A DNA stretch of 64,000 nt from Clostridium nigeriense (GTDB taxonomy: Bacteria; Bacillota; Clostridia; Clostridiales; Clostridiaceae), in assembly GCF_900086595.1 (NCBI RefSeq), contig NZ_LT575472.1, forward strand, positions 1,316,542-1,380,541. Direction: 5' to 3'. Numbering within the stretch: position 1 is the first letter of the stretch; each line of letters opens with the position of its first letter. Under the pieces are notes generated by a model, which did no database searches, had not been told where the DNA came from, and saw nothing but the letters and a program-made list of their open reading frames with translations. This document shows, piece after piece, positions 8,343 through 17,304 of this stretch. A program made the translations under genes and the position numbers.

Positions 8343-9605
8343 ATGGATGTTGTTTCAGTATCAGCATTAGGTGCAATAGTTGCACTTATAATTTCAATTA
8401 CTTTAATTATTAAAAAAATTCATCCAGCATATGCACTAATTTTAGGAGCATTAATTGGAGGTTTAGTAGGTGGAGTTTCATTAGTTAATACTGTTAATTT
8501 TATGATGGACGGTGCGAAGGGAATGATAACTGCCATTCTTAGAATTTTAACAGCTGGTGTTTTAGCAGGAGTTCTTATTGAATCAGGAGCAGCCATTAAA
8601 ATAGCAGAAACAATAGTTAGCAAAATTGGTCAGCAAAGAGCACTGATAGCATTAGCAATAGCCACAATGCTTTTAACAATGGTTGGAGTATTTATAGACG
8701 TAGCAGTTATTACAGTTTCTCCAATAGCTATAGCAATTGCGAAAAAAGCAGGACTTAGTAAGCCAGCAATTTTATTAGCTATGATAGGTGGAGGAAAAGC
8801 AGGAAACTTAATGTCACCAAATCCAAATGCTATTGTTGCATCAGAAAACTTACAAGTTCCATTAACAAGTTTAATGATTGCAGGTATTATACCAGCAATA
8901 TTTGGAGTTATAGTAACTTGTATGCTAGCAAAATGGATAGATAAAAAAGGAGTGAAAATCCAAGATACAGATAGTGAAGAAAAGGAAGCTAAAGAATTGC
9001 CAAGCTTTATAGCAGCAATTTCAGGTCCTATAATAACAATAATATTACTTATGTTAAGACCTGTTTCAGGAATAGTTATAGATCCATTAATAGCACTACC
9101 AGTTGGAGGTATAATTGGAGCTATAATAATGGGCAAGGGAAAGCATATTTCTGATTATGCAGTAGTTGGTTTAAACAAAATGAGCGGTGTTGCAATTCTT
9201 TTACTTGGAACAGGAACTTTAGCAGGTATAATTTCCAATTCACAATTAAAAGATTTAATAATAAATGGTGTTGATAAAGTTGGATTACCTAGCATATTAT
9301 TAGCGCCAATAGCTGGTATATTAATGTCAGCTGCAACAGCATCAACTACTTCAGGAACAGCAGTTGGAACATCTGTATTTGGTCCTACAATTCTTGAACT
9401 TGGAATACCTGGATTAAATGCAGCAGCTATGATTCATAGTGGAGCTACAGTATTAGATCATCTTCCTCATGGAAGCTTCTTTCATGCAACAGGTGGAAGT
9501 GTAGGTATGGAAATAAAAGAAAGATTAAAACTTATACCTTATGAATCTTTAATAGGTTTAGTAATGACAATAGTATCAACAATAGTATTTGGAGTAATTT
9601 TATAA
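8343..9605 (+). CDS. GntP family gluconate/glycerate permease
   Basis: This is an inner-membrane proton symporter for sugar acids. The 420 residues are almost entirely hydrophobic segments (about 12 helices), with family motifs such as GGKAGNLMSPNPNAIVASE (about 149-167) and SGATVLDHLPHGSFFHATGG near the C-terminus. It lies 108 bp after cdaR and 74 bp before glycerate kinase. That context suggests D-glycerate rather than gluconate as substrate, since no gluconate kinase is present. The start follows GAAGGGTTTAGAA. Confidence 0.88.
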   Translation: MDVVSVSALGAIVALIISITLIIKKIHPAYALILGALIGGLVGGVSLVNTVNFMMDGAKGMITAILRILTAGVLAGVLIESGAAIKIAETIVSKIGQQRALIALAIATMLLTMVGVFIDVAVITVSPIAIAIAKKAGLSKPAILLAMIGGGKAGNLMSPNPNAIVASENLQVPLTSLMIAGIIPAIFGVIVTCMLAKWIDKKGVKIQDTDSEEKEAKELPSFIAAISGPIITIILLMLRPVSGIVIDPLIALPVGGIIGAIIMGKGKHISDYAVVGLNKMSGVAILLLGTGTLAGIISNSQLKDLIINGVDKVGLPSILLAPIAGILMSAATASTTSGTAVGTSVFGPTILELGIPGLNAAAMIHSGATVLDHLPHGSFFHATGGSVGMEIKERLKLIPYESLIGLVMTIVSTIVFGVIL

Positions 9606-9679
9606 AATATTTTAGAGACTTATAATAAAAGACATCAATAAGTATTAATAGTTAATTTGCTAAAAGTGGAGGTAGAAAA

Positions 9680-10819
9680 ATGAAATTCGTATTAGCACCA
9701 GACTCATTTAAAGAAAGTATGACAGCGAAAGAAGCCTGTGATGCAATGGAAAGAGGTATAAAAAAAGTTGTTAAAGAGGCAGAATGTATAAAGGTTCCAA
9801 TGGCAGATGGTGGAGAAGGTACTGTAGAAGCTTTAGTTATGGCTACAGAAGGAAAGCTTGTAGAAACATTTGTAACTCCTCCAATTGGAAAAGAAAAAGT
9901 AAAAGCAATCTATGGACTTCTTGGAGATGGAAGTAAGGCTATAATAGAAATGGCAAGTGCAAGTGGAATACAACTTGTAAAAAGAGAAGAAAGAAATCCT
10001 TTAATAGCCACAACATTTGGTACGGGTGAATTAATATTAGATGCTATAAAGAATGGAGCAAAACACATATTAATTGGAATAGGTGGAAGTGCTACTAATG
10101 ATGGTGGAGCAGGGATGATACAAGCTTTAGGTGGACACTTATTAGATAGTGAGGGAAGGGAGCTTCCATTTGGAGGATTAGCTTTATCCAAACTAGATAA
10201 GATAGATTTAAGTAACTTAAATGAAAGTCTTAAAGGTGTTACCTTTGAAGTTGCTTGTGATGTTAACAATCCATTAATAGGTGAAAAGGGGGCATCAAGA
10301 ATATTTGGACCACAAAAAGGTGCTACAGAAGAAATGATAATATCTTTGGATGAAGCCTTAGAAAATTATGCTAATGTAATAAAAAAAGATTTAGGAAAAG
10401 ATGTTGTTAATATAGAAGGAGCAGGGGCAGCGGGAGGACTTGGTGCAGCACTTTTAGCATTTCTTAATGCAAAACTTTTGAGAGGAATAGAGCTAATAAT
10501 TAAGCATACAGAGCTTGAAGAAAAAATAAAAGGTGCAGATTTCGTATTTACTGGTGAAGGCGGTATAGATAGTCAAACTATCTTTGGAAAAACACCTATG
10601 GGAGTAGCATCCGCTGCAAAAAGGCAAGGTGTAAAAACTATTGCCTTTGCAGGAAAAGTAGAAGAGGGATCAGAAAATCTATATGACATAGGAATAACTT
10701 CTATCTTTGGCATATTGAGAGGAGTAACATCTTTAGATGAAGCACTAAAAGATGGAGCAAGAAATTTAGAGAAGACTGTAGAGAATGTTGTTAGGATATT
10801 ATATGCAAATTACAAATAA
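9680..10819 (+). CDS. glxK: glycerate kinase
   Basis: This enzyme phosphorylates D-glycerate with ATP, feeding 2-phosphoglycerate (class I, GarK/GlxK family) into glycolysis. The 379 residues start LAPDSFKESMTAKEAC and carry MADGGEGT (about 42-49), GIGGSATNDGGAGMIQALGG (about 135-154), the SRIFGPQKGAT loop and FTGEGGIDSQTIFGKTP (about 292-308), all diagnostic for the family. It is the last gene of the cdaR-gntP-glxK operon, behind GGAGGTAGAAAA. The exact gene symbol (glxK or garK) cannot be decided from sequence alone. Confidence 0.9.
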   Translation: MKFVLAPDSFKESMTAKEACDAMERGIKKVVKEAECIKVPMADGGEGTVEALVMATEGKLVETFVTPPIGKEKVKAIYGLLGDGSKAIIEMASASGIQLVKREERNPLIATTFGTGELILDAIKNGAKHILIGIGGSATNDGGAGMIQALGGHLLDSEGRELPFGGLALSKLDKIDLSNLNESLKGVTFEVACDVNNPLIGEKGASRIFGPQKGATEEMIISLDEALENYANVIKKDLGKDVVNIEGAGAAGGLGAALLAFLNAKLLRGIELIIKHTELEEKIKGADFVFTGEGGIDSQTIFGKTPMGVASAAKRQGVKTIAFAGKVEEGSENLYDIGITSIFGILRGVTSLDEALKDGARNLEKTVENVVRILYANYK

Positions 10820-10917
10820 ATCTTATAATTAATTTATCAATAATTATAAGAATATATCATATTTATTTTTCCTCCTAAGTAATATTTATTAAATAGATAT
10901 TTTAGGGGGAATAATTT

Positions 10918-11319
10918 TTGAAAAAATATAAAAATAAAGAGAAAATAAGAGATGAGATTAAAGATAGAGCAGATAAGTTAATTAAGAAAAATAGAATATT
11001 AAATTTTTATAAGAATAGTCAATTTTATGTTCCTGTAATAGTTATATTAGGAGCAATAATTTATTATTTTTTTACAAGTGGCAATTATAGTTTAGATATG
11101 GCTGTTACAAGATACGAATTTTATATAGTAGTAATTGTAGTGTTTATTTATATTATTACTATTGAAAAAAGGGTTAAAGAATTAGAAAAGGAAGTGAAAG
11201 GTGAAATAGAGCTTTTTAGAAATAAAATGATTCTTAAAATATGTAATTGTAATGATTTTTGTGAATGCAAGGAATATTTAAATGAATATATGAAGAAGAA
11301 TGGTGTTAAAATTATTTAA
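10918..11319 (+). CDS. small two-helix membrane protein with cysteine cluster
   Basis: This 133-residue protein is of no recognised family. The start is TTG 10918 behind TAGGGGGAATAAT. A charged N-terminus (1-35) precedes two hydrophobic helices (about 40-55 and 70-84), then a Lys/Glu-rich helix and a CNCNDFCECKEYL cluster (about 118-130) that could bind a metal or form disulfides. It stands alone between glxK and a terminator-like hairpin at 11361. Confidence 0.7.
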   Translation: MKKYKNKEKIRDEIKDRADKLIKKNRILNFYKNSQFYVPVIVILGAIIYYFFTSGNYSLDMAVTRYEFYIVVIVVFIYIITIEKRVKELEKEVKGEIELFRNKMILKICNCNDFCECKEYLNEYMKKNGVKII

Positions 11320-11360
11320 AAAGGTAAAAGATTATTAAGCCATTTACGGCATGGTATTTT

Positions 11361-11392
11361 GTTCATCCCAAACAATAAGGGATGGATTTTTT
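11361..11392 (+). terminator. terminator-like hairpin
   Basis: CATCCC (11364-11369) pairs with GGGATG (11379-11384) and is followed by GATTTTTTG, upstream of the T-box promoter. Confidence 0.6.
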
Positions 11393-11446
11393 GAACATTT
11401 AAATTAAATTATTTTTATTTTTAATCACATATATATAATTATTTTA

Positions 11447-11770
11447 TATAATGATGGTATAAAGACAAAAAGTAATCCGATAGGAAATAACGGCTAAGAC
11501 GAGAAGAGTAAATTAATAAAAGCTTGCAGAGAGAAATCTCCTTGGGTGTAAGAGATTTTAAGTGGATATTAATTGAAGTGCATCTCTGAGCTCTGAATCG
11601 AAGCTTTAGTAGACTTCAGCGGGAACGCCCGTTAAAGCGTTGAGGTATATTTGTACCAAAAAGATCAAGATGTCTTTTTATATAATTTTTTATTATATAA
11701 AAGATAATTAGAGTGGAACCGTGGAAGTTTACTTCTGCCTCTAAGCTTAGAGGTAGAAGTTTTTTATTTT
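11447..11770 (+). promoter_or_regulatory. T-box leader, probable cysteine specifier
   Basis: A -10-like TATAAT at 11447-11452 precedes a ~300-nt structured leader. The hallmark T-box sequence GAGTGGAACCGTGG is at 11711-11724, directly before the terminator. Stem I features are visible: an AGAGAG-type element near 11529 and a GAAGTGCATC segment at 11575-11584, where TGC (11579-11581) sits in the expected 3' specifier position and would read tRNA-Cys. The regulated genes (mccB, mccA) make cysteine, which fits. Uncharged tRNA-Cys would favour the antiterminator and switch the operon on. Confidence 0.85.
11731..11770 (+). terminator. T-box regulatory terminator
   Basis: ACTTCTGCCTCT (11731-11742) pairs with AGAGGTAGAAGT (11749-11760), then TTTTTATTTT. 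It immediately follows the T-box motif that forms the competing antiterminator. Confidence 0.9.
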
Positions 11771-11844
11771 TAAATACGAGTTAAATTATATGAAAGTAAA
11801 TAAGTTCAAATAAATATTATTAATTGAAGCAAAGGAGGATTATT

Positions 11845-12471
11845 ATGAATTCTGTACAATATTTTGATTCCATAGCTGAAGAATGGAATGTTATACGTAG
11901 TGAGTATTTTGAGGAGAGGTTAAAATATAAACTTTTATCAATAACTAATATAAAGGATAAGATTATAGCTGATTTAGGATGTGGAACTGGTTTTGTTTCT
12001 TTAGCTTTAGCAAATGACGCAAGTATAGTATTTTCTGTAGATAATTCAAGTAATATGCTTAAGCAGTTAAAGATTAATGCAGCAGATAAAAATTATAAAA
12101 ACTTATATCTTATAAAATCATCACTTGATAATTTATCACTTTTCGATGAATCTGTAGATATTATTTTTATAAATATGGCACTACATCATATAAAGGATGC
12201 AAAAAAGGCTATATCAGAAATGCATAGAGCACTAAAAAGAGATGGTGTAGTAATTATATCTGATGTTATGGAGCATGATGGTGAGTGGGCGAGAGAAGAA
12301 ATGTTTGATGAATGGCTTGGTTTTTCTAATGATCAAATAAAAAGTTGGCTAGAAGAAGCTGGATTTAATAATGTAGAAATAGAGAATACAGATTTAAGCT
12401 GCAAAGGTTATTCAAGCAAGGGAGAATATACTGAAACAGGAATTTTTATAGCTAAAGCAATTAAAAAGTAA
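11845..12471 (+). CDS. class I SAM-dependent methyltransferase (UbiG-like, mcc operon)
   Basis: This is a SAM-binding Rossmann methyltransferase of 208 residues. ATG 11845 is chosen because AAAGGAGGATT lies 5-10 bases before it, while the upstream TTG at 11824 would be buried in the ribosome site. Motif I is IADLGCGTGFVSLAL (about 43-57), with VDNSSNM following and the post-motif MALHHIKDAKKAISEMHRAL. It is the first gene after the T-box. In related clostridia a ubiG-like gene also heads mccBA, and its product probably methylates a sulfur-pathway intermediate. The substrate is unknown. Confidence 0.85.
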   Translation: MNSVQYFDSIAEEWNVIRSEYFEERLKYKLLSITNIKDKIIADLGCGTGFVSLALANDASIVFSVDNSSNMLKQLKINAADKNYKNLYLIKSSLDNLSLFDESVDIIFINMALHHIKDAKKAISEMHRALKRDGVVIISDVMEHDGEWAREEMFDEWLGFSNDQIKSWLEEAGFNNVEIENTDLSCKGYSSKGEYTETGIFIAKAIKK

Positions 12472-12488
12472 TAGGAGGTAGTTAGAGG

Positions 12489-13631
12489 ATGAAAATAGAA
12501 TCATTATTAATTCATGGGGGAATAGATGGAGATGAAAAAACGGGAGCGGTAAATATACCTATATATCAGACTTCAACTTATAAACAACCGAAGTTCGGTG
12601 TAAATAAAGGATATGAATATTCAAGAACAGGGAATCCAACGAGGGAGGCATTAGAAAAACTTGTTTCAGATCTTGAAGAAGGTTATGCAGGTTTTGGATT
12701 TGCCTCTGGAATGGCAGCTACTACTGCCGTTCTTTCTCTTTTTAAATCAGGAGACAAGATAGTTATTTCAAATAATGTGTATGGAGGAACCTTTAGAGTT
12801 TTAGATAAGGTCTTTAACCATTTTGAAATTAAATATGAAATAGTTGATACTTCTAATTTAGATGAAGTAAAAAATATTATTGACGAAACTGTAAGGGCTA
12901 TATTTATAGAAAGTCCAACAAATCCTTTAATGGATATAACTGATATTGAAGCTGTTTCAAATATAGCTAAGGAAAAAGGTATATATACTATAGTTGATAA
13001 CACATTTATGACTCCTTATCTCCAAAAACCAATTAAACTTGGGGCTGATATAGTTATTCATAGTGCTACTAAGTATCTTGGTGGACATAGTGACACGGTT
13101 TCCGGAGTAGTTGTTGTTAATAGTGAAGATTTAGCAGAAAGACTCCACTTTATTCAAAACTCAACAGGTGGAGTTTTGTCACCATTTGATTCATTCATGT
13201 TAATAAAAGGTATTAAGACATTAGCAGTTAGAATGGATAGACATAATGAGAATACAAAAATAATTGCCGAATTTTTAAGAAATAGAGAAGAAATAGAAAA
13301 GGTATATTATCCAGGTTTTAAAGATCACTTAGGATATCAAATTCAAAAGAAACAAGCTAAAGGCTTTGGTGGAATAATATCCTTTGTTATAAAAGAAGGA
13401 TATGATTATAAAAAGTTTTTTGAAAGTCTTAAGATAATAACTTTTGCAGAAAGTTTGGGAGGCGTAGAATCATTAGTTTGTCATCCAGCTTCAATGACTC
13501 ATGCTTCAATACCTTATGAAATAAGGCAAGAGGTTGGAATAGTTGATAATTTAATAAGATTATCTATTGGTATAGAAAATGTTGAAGATTTAATAAAAGA
13601 TATAGAAAATGCATTAAAGGAGAGTAAGTAA
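12489..13631 (+). CDS. mccB: cystathionine gamma-lyase / homocysteine gamma-lyase (MccB-like)
   Basis: This is a PLP enzyme of the Cys/Met metabolism family that cleaves cystathionine to cysteine, 2-oxobutyrate and ammonia. The 380 residues show the YSRTGNPTREALE motif (about 44-56), FIESPTNPLMDITD (about 139-152) and the PLP-lysine motif HSATKYLGGHSD with K195. Length is normal. Gamma-synthase or O-acetylhomoserine sulfhydrylase activity cannot be excluded from sequence. Pairing with a cysK-like gene and luxS under a Cys T-box supports the reverse-transsulfuration (MccB) role. Confidence 0.88.
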   Translation: MKIESLLIHGGIDGDEKTGAVNIPIYQTSTYKQPKFGVNKGYEYSRTGNPTREALEKLVSDLEEGYAGFGFASGMAATTAVLSLFKSGDKIVISNNVYGGTFRVLDKVFNHFEIKYEIVDTSNLDEVKNIIDETVRAIFIESPTNPLMDITDIEAVSNIAKEKGIYTIVDNTFMTPYLQKPIKLGADIVIHSATKYLGGHSDTVSGVVVVNSEDLAERLHFIQNSTGGVLSPFDSFMLIKGIKTLAVRMDRHNENTKIIAEFLRNREEIEKVYYPGFKDHLGYQIQKKQAKGFGGIISFVIKEGYDYKKFFESLKIITFAESLGGVESLVCHPASMTHASIPYEIRQEVGIVDNLIRLSIGIENVEDLIKDIENALKESK

Positions 13632-13632
13632 A

Positions 13633-14085
13633 ATGGTTAAAGTAGAAAGCTTTTCACTAGATCATACAAAGGTAAAGGCACCCTATGTTAGAAAATGTGG
13701 AGCTCAAAAAGGAGTTAATGGAGATAGTATATCTAAATTTGATTTAAGATTTTTACAGCCTAATGAAGAAGTCATGCCAACTGCTGCAATCCATAGCTTA
13801 GAACATTTACTAGCAGGATTTATGAGAGAAAAAATAGATACTATAATAGATATTTCCCCAATGGGATGCAGAACTGGTTTTTATTTAACTGCTTGGGGAG
13901 AAGTTGAAGTAGAAGATGTAATAGAAGCATTAGAATATAGCTTGAATAAAGTATTAGATACAGAAGAAGTTCCAGCAGCTAATGAACTTCAATGTGGTAA
14001 TTACAGAGATCATTCTATAGAACTTGCACATGAATATGCAAATAAAGCAATAAAGAAGGGATTTAGTAGTGAAATATTTAAATAA
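13633..14085 (+). CDS. luxS: S-ribosylhomocysteine lyase LuxS (AI-2 synthase)
   Basis: LuxS splits S-ribosylhomocysteine into homocysteine and DPD, the precursor of autoinducer 2. The 150 residues keep the metal ligands H54 and H58 (HSLEH) and C121 (QCGN), the catalytic E57 and the active-site C79 in MGCRTGFY. The ATG is 1 base after the mccB stop, so expression is tightly coupled. Its place inside the T-box operon feeds homocysteine straight to MccA/MccB. No nucleosidase (pfs/mtn) gene is in the window. Confidence 0.95.
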   Translation: MVKVESFSLDHTKVKAPYVRKCGAQKGVNGDSISKFDLRFLQPNEEVMPTAAIHSLEHLLAGFMREKIDTIIDISPMGCRTGFYLTAWGEVEVEDVIEALEYSLNKVLDTEEVPAANELQCGNYRDHSIELAHEYANKAIKKGFSSEIFK

Positions 14086-14977
14086 TATTCAAGAGTTAAT
14101 AGGGAATACCCCAATAATTAAACTTAATAATTTAAATATTAAAGATGGAGTAAATATTTTTGCAAAGCTTGAAAGTAATAACCCTGGAGGAAGTGTTAAA
14201 GATAGAATAGGAATTTATATGATTGAATCAGCAGAGAAAGAAGGAAAGTTAAAGCAAGGATATACGATAATTGAAGCAACTGCTGGAAATACTGGTCTTG
14301 GAATAGCTATTGCTGCAATAAATAAAGGCTATAATATAATATTTGTAGTTCCAACTAAGTTTTCTATAGAGAAGCAAACGTTAATGAGGGCTTTAGGAGC
14401 TAAAATTATAAATACTCCAAGAGAAGATGGAATGCTTGGCGCAGTAAAGAAGGCTGATGAATTACTTATGACTATAGAAAATTCAATAAGCTTAAAGCAA
14501 TTTGAAAACCAAGCAAATCCCCTTGCTCATTATGAAAAAACCGGTCCAGAAATATGCGAAGCTATGGATGGAAAAATAGATTATTTTATTTCAGGTGCTG
14601 GAAGTGGAGGAACCTTTACTGGAGTAGTAAAATATTTAAAAGAAAAAAATAAAAATATAAAAGCTATACTAGCAGATCCAGAAGGTTCTACTATGGGTGG
14701 TGGTATCGAAAGTTGTTATGATATTGAAGGTATAGGAAATAACTTTATTCCAAGTACCATGGATATGAAATTAGTTGATGATGTTATAAAGGTTTCTGAT
14801 AAAGATGCTTATGATATGGTGAAACTAATTGCATTAAAGGAAGGACTTATAGTAGGAAGTTCATCTGGAGCAGCCTTATCTGCTGCTTTGAGATTATCAG
14901 ATAAAATAGAAAAAGGTAATATAATTACCATTTTACCTGATAGAGGAGATAGATATTTTAGTAAAAATATATACTAA
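14069..14977 (+). CDS. mccA: cysteine synthase / cystathionine beta-synthase family (MccA-like)
   Basis: This is a PLP fold-type II enzyme joining homocysteine (or sulfide) to serine or O-acetylserine. The 302 residues start at GTG 14069, overlapping luxS by 17 bases. The start is fixed by the conserved N-terminus IQELIGNTPIIKLNN. The PLP lysine is K44 in NNPGGSVKDRIG. The phosphate loop TAGNTGLG is at about 71-78 and the C-terminal GSSSGAALSA loop is present. It is the last gene of the operon, and together with MccB it converts homocysteine to cysteine. CysK activity is the alternative. Confidence 0.88.
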   Translation: MKYLNNIQELIGNTPIIKLNNLNIKDGVNIFAKLESNNPGGSVKDRIGIYMIESAEKEGKLKQGYTIIEATAGNTGLGIAIAAINKGYNIIFVVPTKFSIEKQTLMRALGAKIINTPREDGMLGAVKKADELLMTIENSISLKQFENQANPLAHYEKTGPEICEAMDGKIDYFISGAGSGGTFTGVVKYLKEKNKNIKAILADPEGSTMGGGIESCYDIEGIGNNFIPSTMDMKLVDDVIKVSDKDAYDMVKLIALKEGLIVGSSSGAALSAALRLSDKIEKGNIITILPDRGDRYFSKNIY

Positions 14978-15020
14978 ATAAGTAATCCCAAAAGAAGTTT
15001 TTTAAAAATAATTAGCATTA

Positions 15021-15053
15021 GAGGTATATTTTAGATATACCTTTATTTTTTCA
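15021..15053 (+). terminator. Rho-independent terminator of the mcc/luxS operon
   Basis: AGGTATAT (15022-15029) pairs with ATATACCT (15035-15042), followed by TTATTTTTTC. Confidence 0.8.
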
Positions 15054-15213
15054 CTAAATATCTTTAATAATACAAATATTATAAAACATAAATTTACATT
15101 ATAACAAAAATTAACTCTATATAAATCCAAATGTTAAAATATAGAAGATTTAGATACTAAGATATTAGAATCTTTAGATGCAGCGGGATGTAGTACTTTT
15201 GAAAAAATAAGAT

Positions 15214-15483
15214 ATGGAATACTTCCACAATTATTTACAGATTTTAATACATAATGAGAAGTTAGAGAAAACCTTAAAAATAGATGAGCAATATAGTTAT
15301 TTTGGAAGTGTTATCGATGAGTCTTACGATAGATATAAGAAAGAAAAGTTTTTGGAGAAATATCAAAGTGCATATGATAATTTAGAAGACCTTAAAGAAG
15401 CTATAAAGGAATATAAGAAAAACAATAATAGAATAATTAAAGGAGAAATGTTTGCTTTTTTCAGGATTTCTCTGAATACATAG
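15214..15483 (+). CDS. short hypothetical frame, doubtful
   Basis: This 89-residue Lys/Glu/Tyr-rich frame has no family match that I recognise and no clear ribosome site. A protein-like stretch in another frame just upstream (15150-15255) stops at 15253-15255, which suggests a frameshifted remnant rather than a working gene. It lies in a decayed region next to a dead IS30. Confidence 0.3.
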   Translation: MEYFHNYLQILIHNEKLEKTLKIDEQYSYFGSVIDESYDRYKKEKFLEKYQSAYDNLEDLKEAIKEYKKNNNRIIKGEMFAFFRISLNT

Positions 15484-15779
15484 TAGATATGTGTGAAAGT
15501 TATATAATAATAATAAATGATGGGAAAATAAAAAGTAATACTTCAGCTACTCAAATAATTGAAAAATCACATGATATGGTTTTTTTGATGAGAATTTAAA
15601 AGTGTATCTTGCTATAGCTGTAAAACTGAGAAATAGATATACTAAAAAACAAATATAGTAAATATTAAAAAATAAAATCGACTTGTTGTAAAATGAAATT
15701 GAACCAATTGAAAATAAAAAAATCCATAGTGGATTATCTTTGTTATGATTTAATCGCTAAACAAAATTCAACACGTAGG

Positions 15780-16650
15780 ATAAGCACTATGAAACATCAA
15801 AACCATAACATAGAATCACGTAAAAATAAACACTTAAATTTGAATAGCGCATGACTATTCAAATTCGTATTAAGGATGGCTTTACACCATATAAAATAGC
15901 AAAAGAGCTATATAGCCTATAAAAACTGTTCTAAATGAAATACGTCGTGGAACTACTACTCAGCTAAATCAAGGAAAGTATATTGTGATATATCTTGCCG
16001 ATGCTGGCGAAGCCGCTTAAAAGAAGCATTGTCTAAAGGCTCGTCGTACTTTTAAACGCCTTGAATGTAGTGAATTTATTAATAACGTTGTTGATAATAT
16101 AAAAAATTATTCTTGGTACCCTGATGCTTGTGTTGGCAGAGCTATCGCTAATGGTACATTTGAGTGTTGAAAAATGGTTTGTCGAAAACCCTTTATAACT
16201 ATATTGATCTTGGTTTACTATAAGTTAAAAATACAGCGTAGGAATACCAAGACAACTAGGGTAAAAAACATAGGAAAAACCTTGTCACTAGCATCGCTAA
16301 GCGATCAACTGATATAAATAGTCGCGATGAATTTGGGCATTGGGAGATGGACACAGTTATTGGTCAAAAATCTAATACTGACTGTGTACTTTTAACTATT
16401 ATAGAGCATAAAAACTCGTATGATATTGTTCTTGATATCGTAGCTAAAGCCGCTACAGCAGTTACGGATGCCATCAAAGGGCTTCGTACATGTTTGGTTA
16501 ACATTTCAGTAAAGTATCAAAGAGCATAACAAGTGATAACGGCTCAGAGTTTGCAAATTTATCTACAATAGAATATGAAACTAATACAAAGGTGTATTTT
16601 ACTCATCCTTTTTCATCTTTTGAAAAAGGAACTAATATAAGTATTTAAGT
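15780..16650 (+). mobile_element. degenerate IS30 family insertion sequence
   Basis: Pieces of an IS30 transposase appear in order but in shifting frames with several stops. They are the N-terminal region near 15790 (MKHQNHNIESRK), NEIRRGTTTQLNQGKY at ~15935-15985, RTFKRLECSEFIN near 16050, then GHWEMDTVIGQKSN (16340-16380), which holds the first catalytic Asp, and SDNGSEFANL (~16532-16565), which holds the second. The frame 16347-16529 is the longest surviving piece. The transposase is dead, and clear terminal inverted repeats were not found. Confidence 0.8.
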
Positions 16651-17060
16651 CATAAATACAAATTAGTTCAATTTGTTATTACAATTTATACAAATAAAAA
16701 AAATAAGTTATTAATATGAACAAAGAAGATGTAGATGAAGGTAATATTAAAGGTTTTATGATCAATTTTTAGATAATAATGAATATTAGTGCACAGACTA
16801 TTTAATTTATATTTTTACATATTTAAGTAAACTAATAGCTTAATAAGATATAGAAATAAAATTTATAAAAATAAGGTGATAATATGCGTATAGCAATAAG
16901 TATTAAATCAAATAAATGAAAAAATTTTGGATGGAACATGGGCTTGAAGTATACTTTAACTACAATAAAAATAATGGCTTTTATTGATATAATATTTTTA
17001 TTATGTAAATTTAGCAGAAAATTATAATTTTTAAAAAAATAATGAAAAATAAGAAAAATG
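16651..17060 (+). other. AT-rich region without recognisable genes
   Basis: Stops occur in all frames and only very short frames are present. No RNA gene or hairpin of note is seen. It probably belongs to the decayed segment between the mcc operon and the GH84 gene. Confidence 0.5.
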
Positions 17061-17089
17061 TTTACAAAAATACGTTTTCATTATATAAT
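17061..17089 (+). promoter_or_regulatory. sigma-A promoter of the GH84 gene
   Basis: TTTACA (17061-17066), a 17-base spacer, then a perfect TATAAT (17084-17089). Transcription would begin near 17096, giving a ~210-nt leader. Confidence 0.75.
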
Positions 17090-17147
17090 ATAGAACAAAA
17101 GGAAATATTTGTGTATAATTTGTATAGCGTGCAACCAATTGGGCATT

Positions 17148-17182
17148 AGCTTTCTTACAAGATTTGTAAGGGAGCTTTTTTT
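17148..17182 (+). terminator. leader terminator-like hairpin before the GH84 gene
   Basis: AGCTTTCTTACAA (17148-17160) pairs imperfectly with TTGTAAGGGAGCT (17164-17176), followed by TTTTTTTTA. It lies inside the 5' leader about 55 nt after the predicted start, so it could attenuate transcription. No known ligand-binding fold was recognised upstream of it. Confidence 0.65.
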
Positions 17183-17304
17183 TATATAAATATATATATT
17201 TTAAATGAATTTATATAAAGGATAATGCGAATAGAAGAACATAGGTAACAATACTACAAGATATTATGCAATTTAATTTCACTTTATTAAAAGGAGGAAA
17301 AAAA

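Noticed and set aside
8630..9136. 168-codon open frame on the minus strand inside the GntP gene
   Set aside because: It lies antisense to a well-supported permease gene, its composition mirrors the opposite strand, and it has no family features or ribosome site.
14978..15120. Antisense S-box riboswitch downstream of mccA, as reported for the C. acetobutylicum ubiG operon
   Set aside because: I found only a simple terminator here and no SAM-I core on either strand.
17067..17083. cre site overlapping the GH84 promoter spacer
   Set aside because: AAAAATACGTTTTCA has three mismatches to the cre consensus at key positions.
17096..17180. Second c-di-GMP riboswitch before the GH84 gene
   Set aside because: The leader has GTGCAACC and a terminator, but no GACGCAAAG-type core or GNRA-receptor pairing as at 37966-38041.
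17266..17304. Earlier ATG start for the GH84 protein
   Set aside because: It would include the AAGGAGG ribosome site within the coding region and put 13 extra residues before a normal signal peptide.
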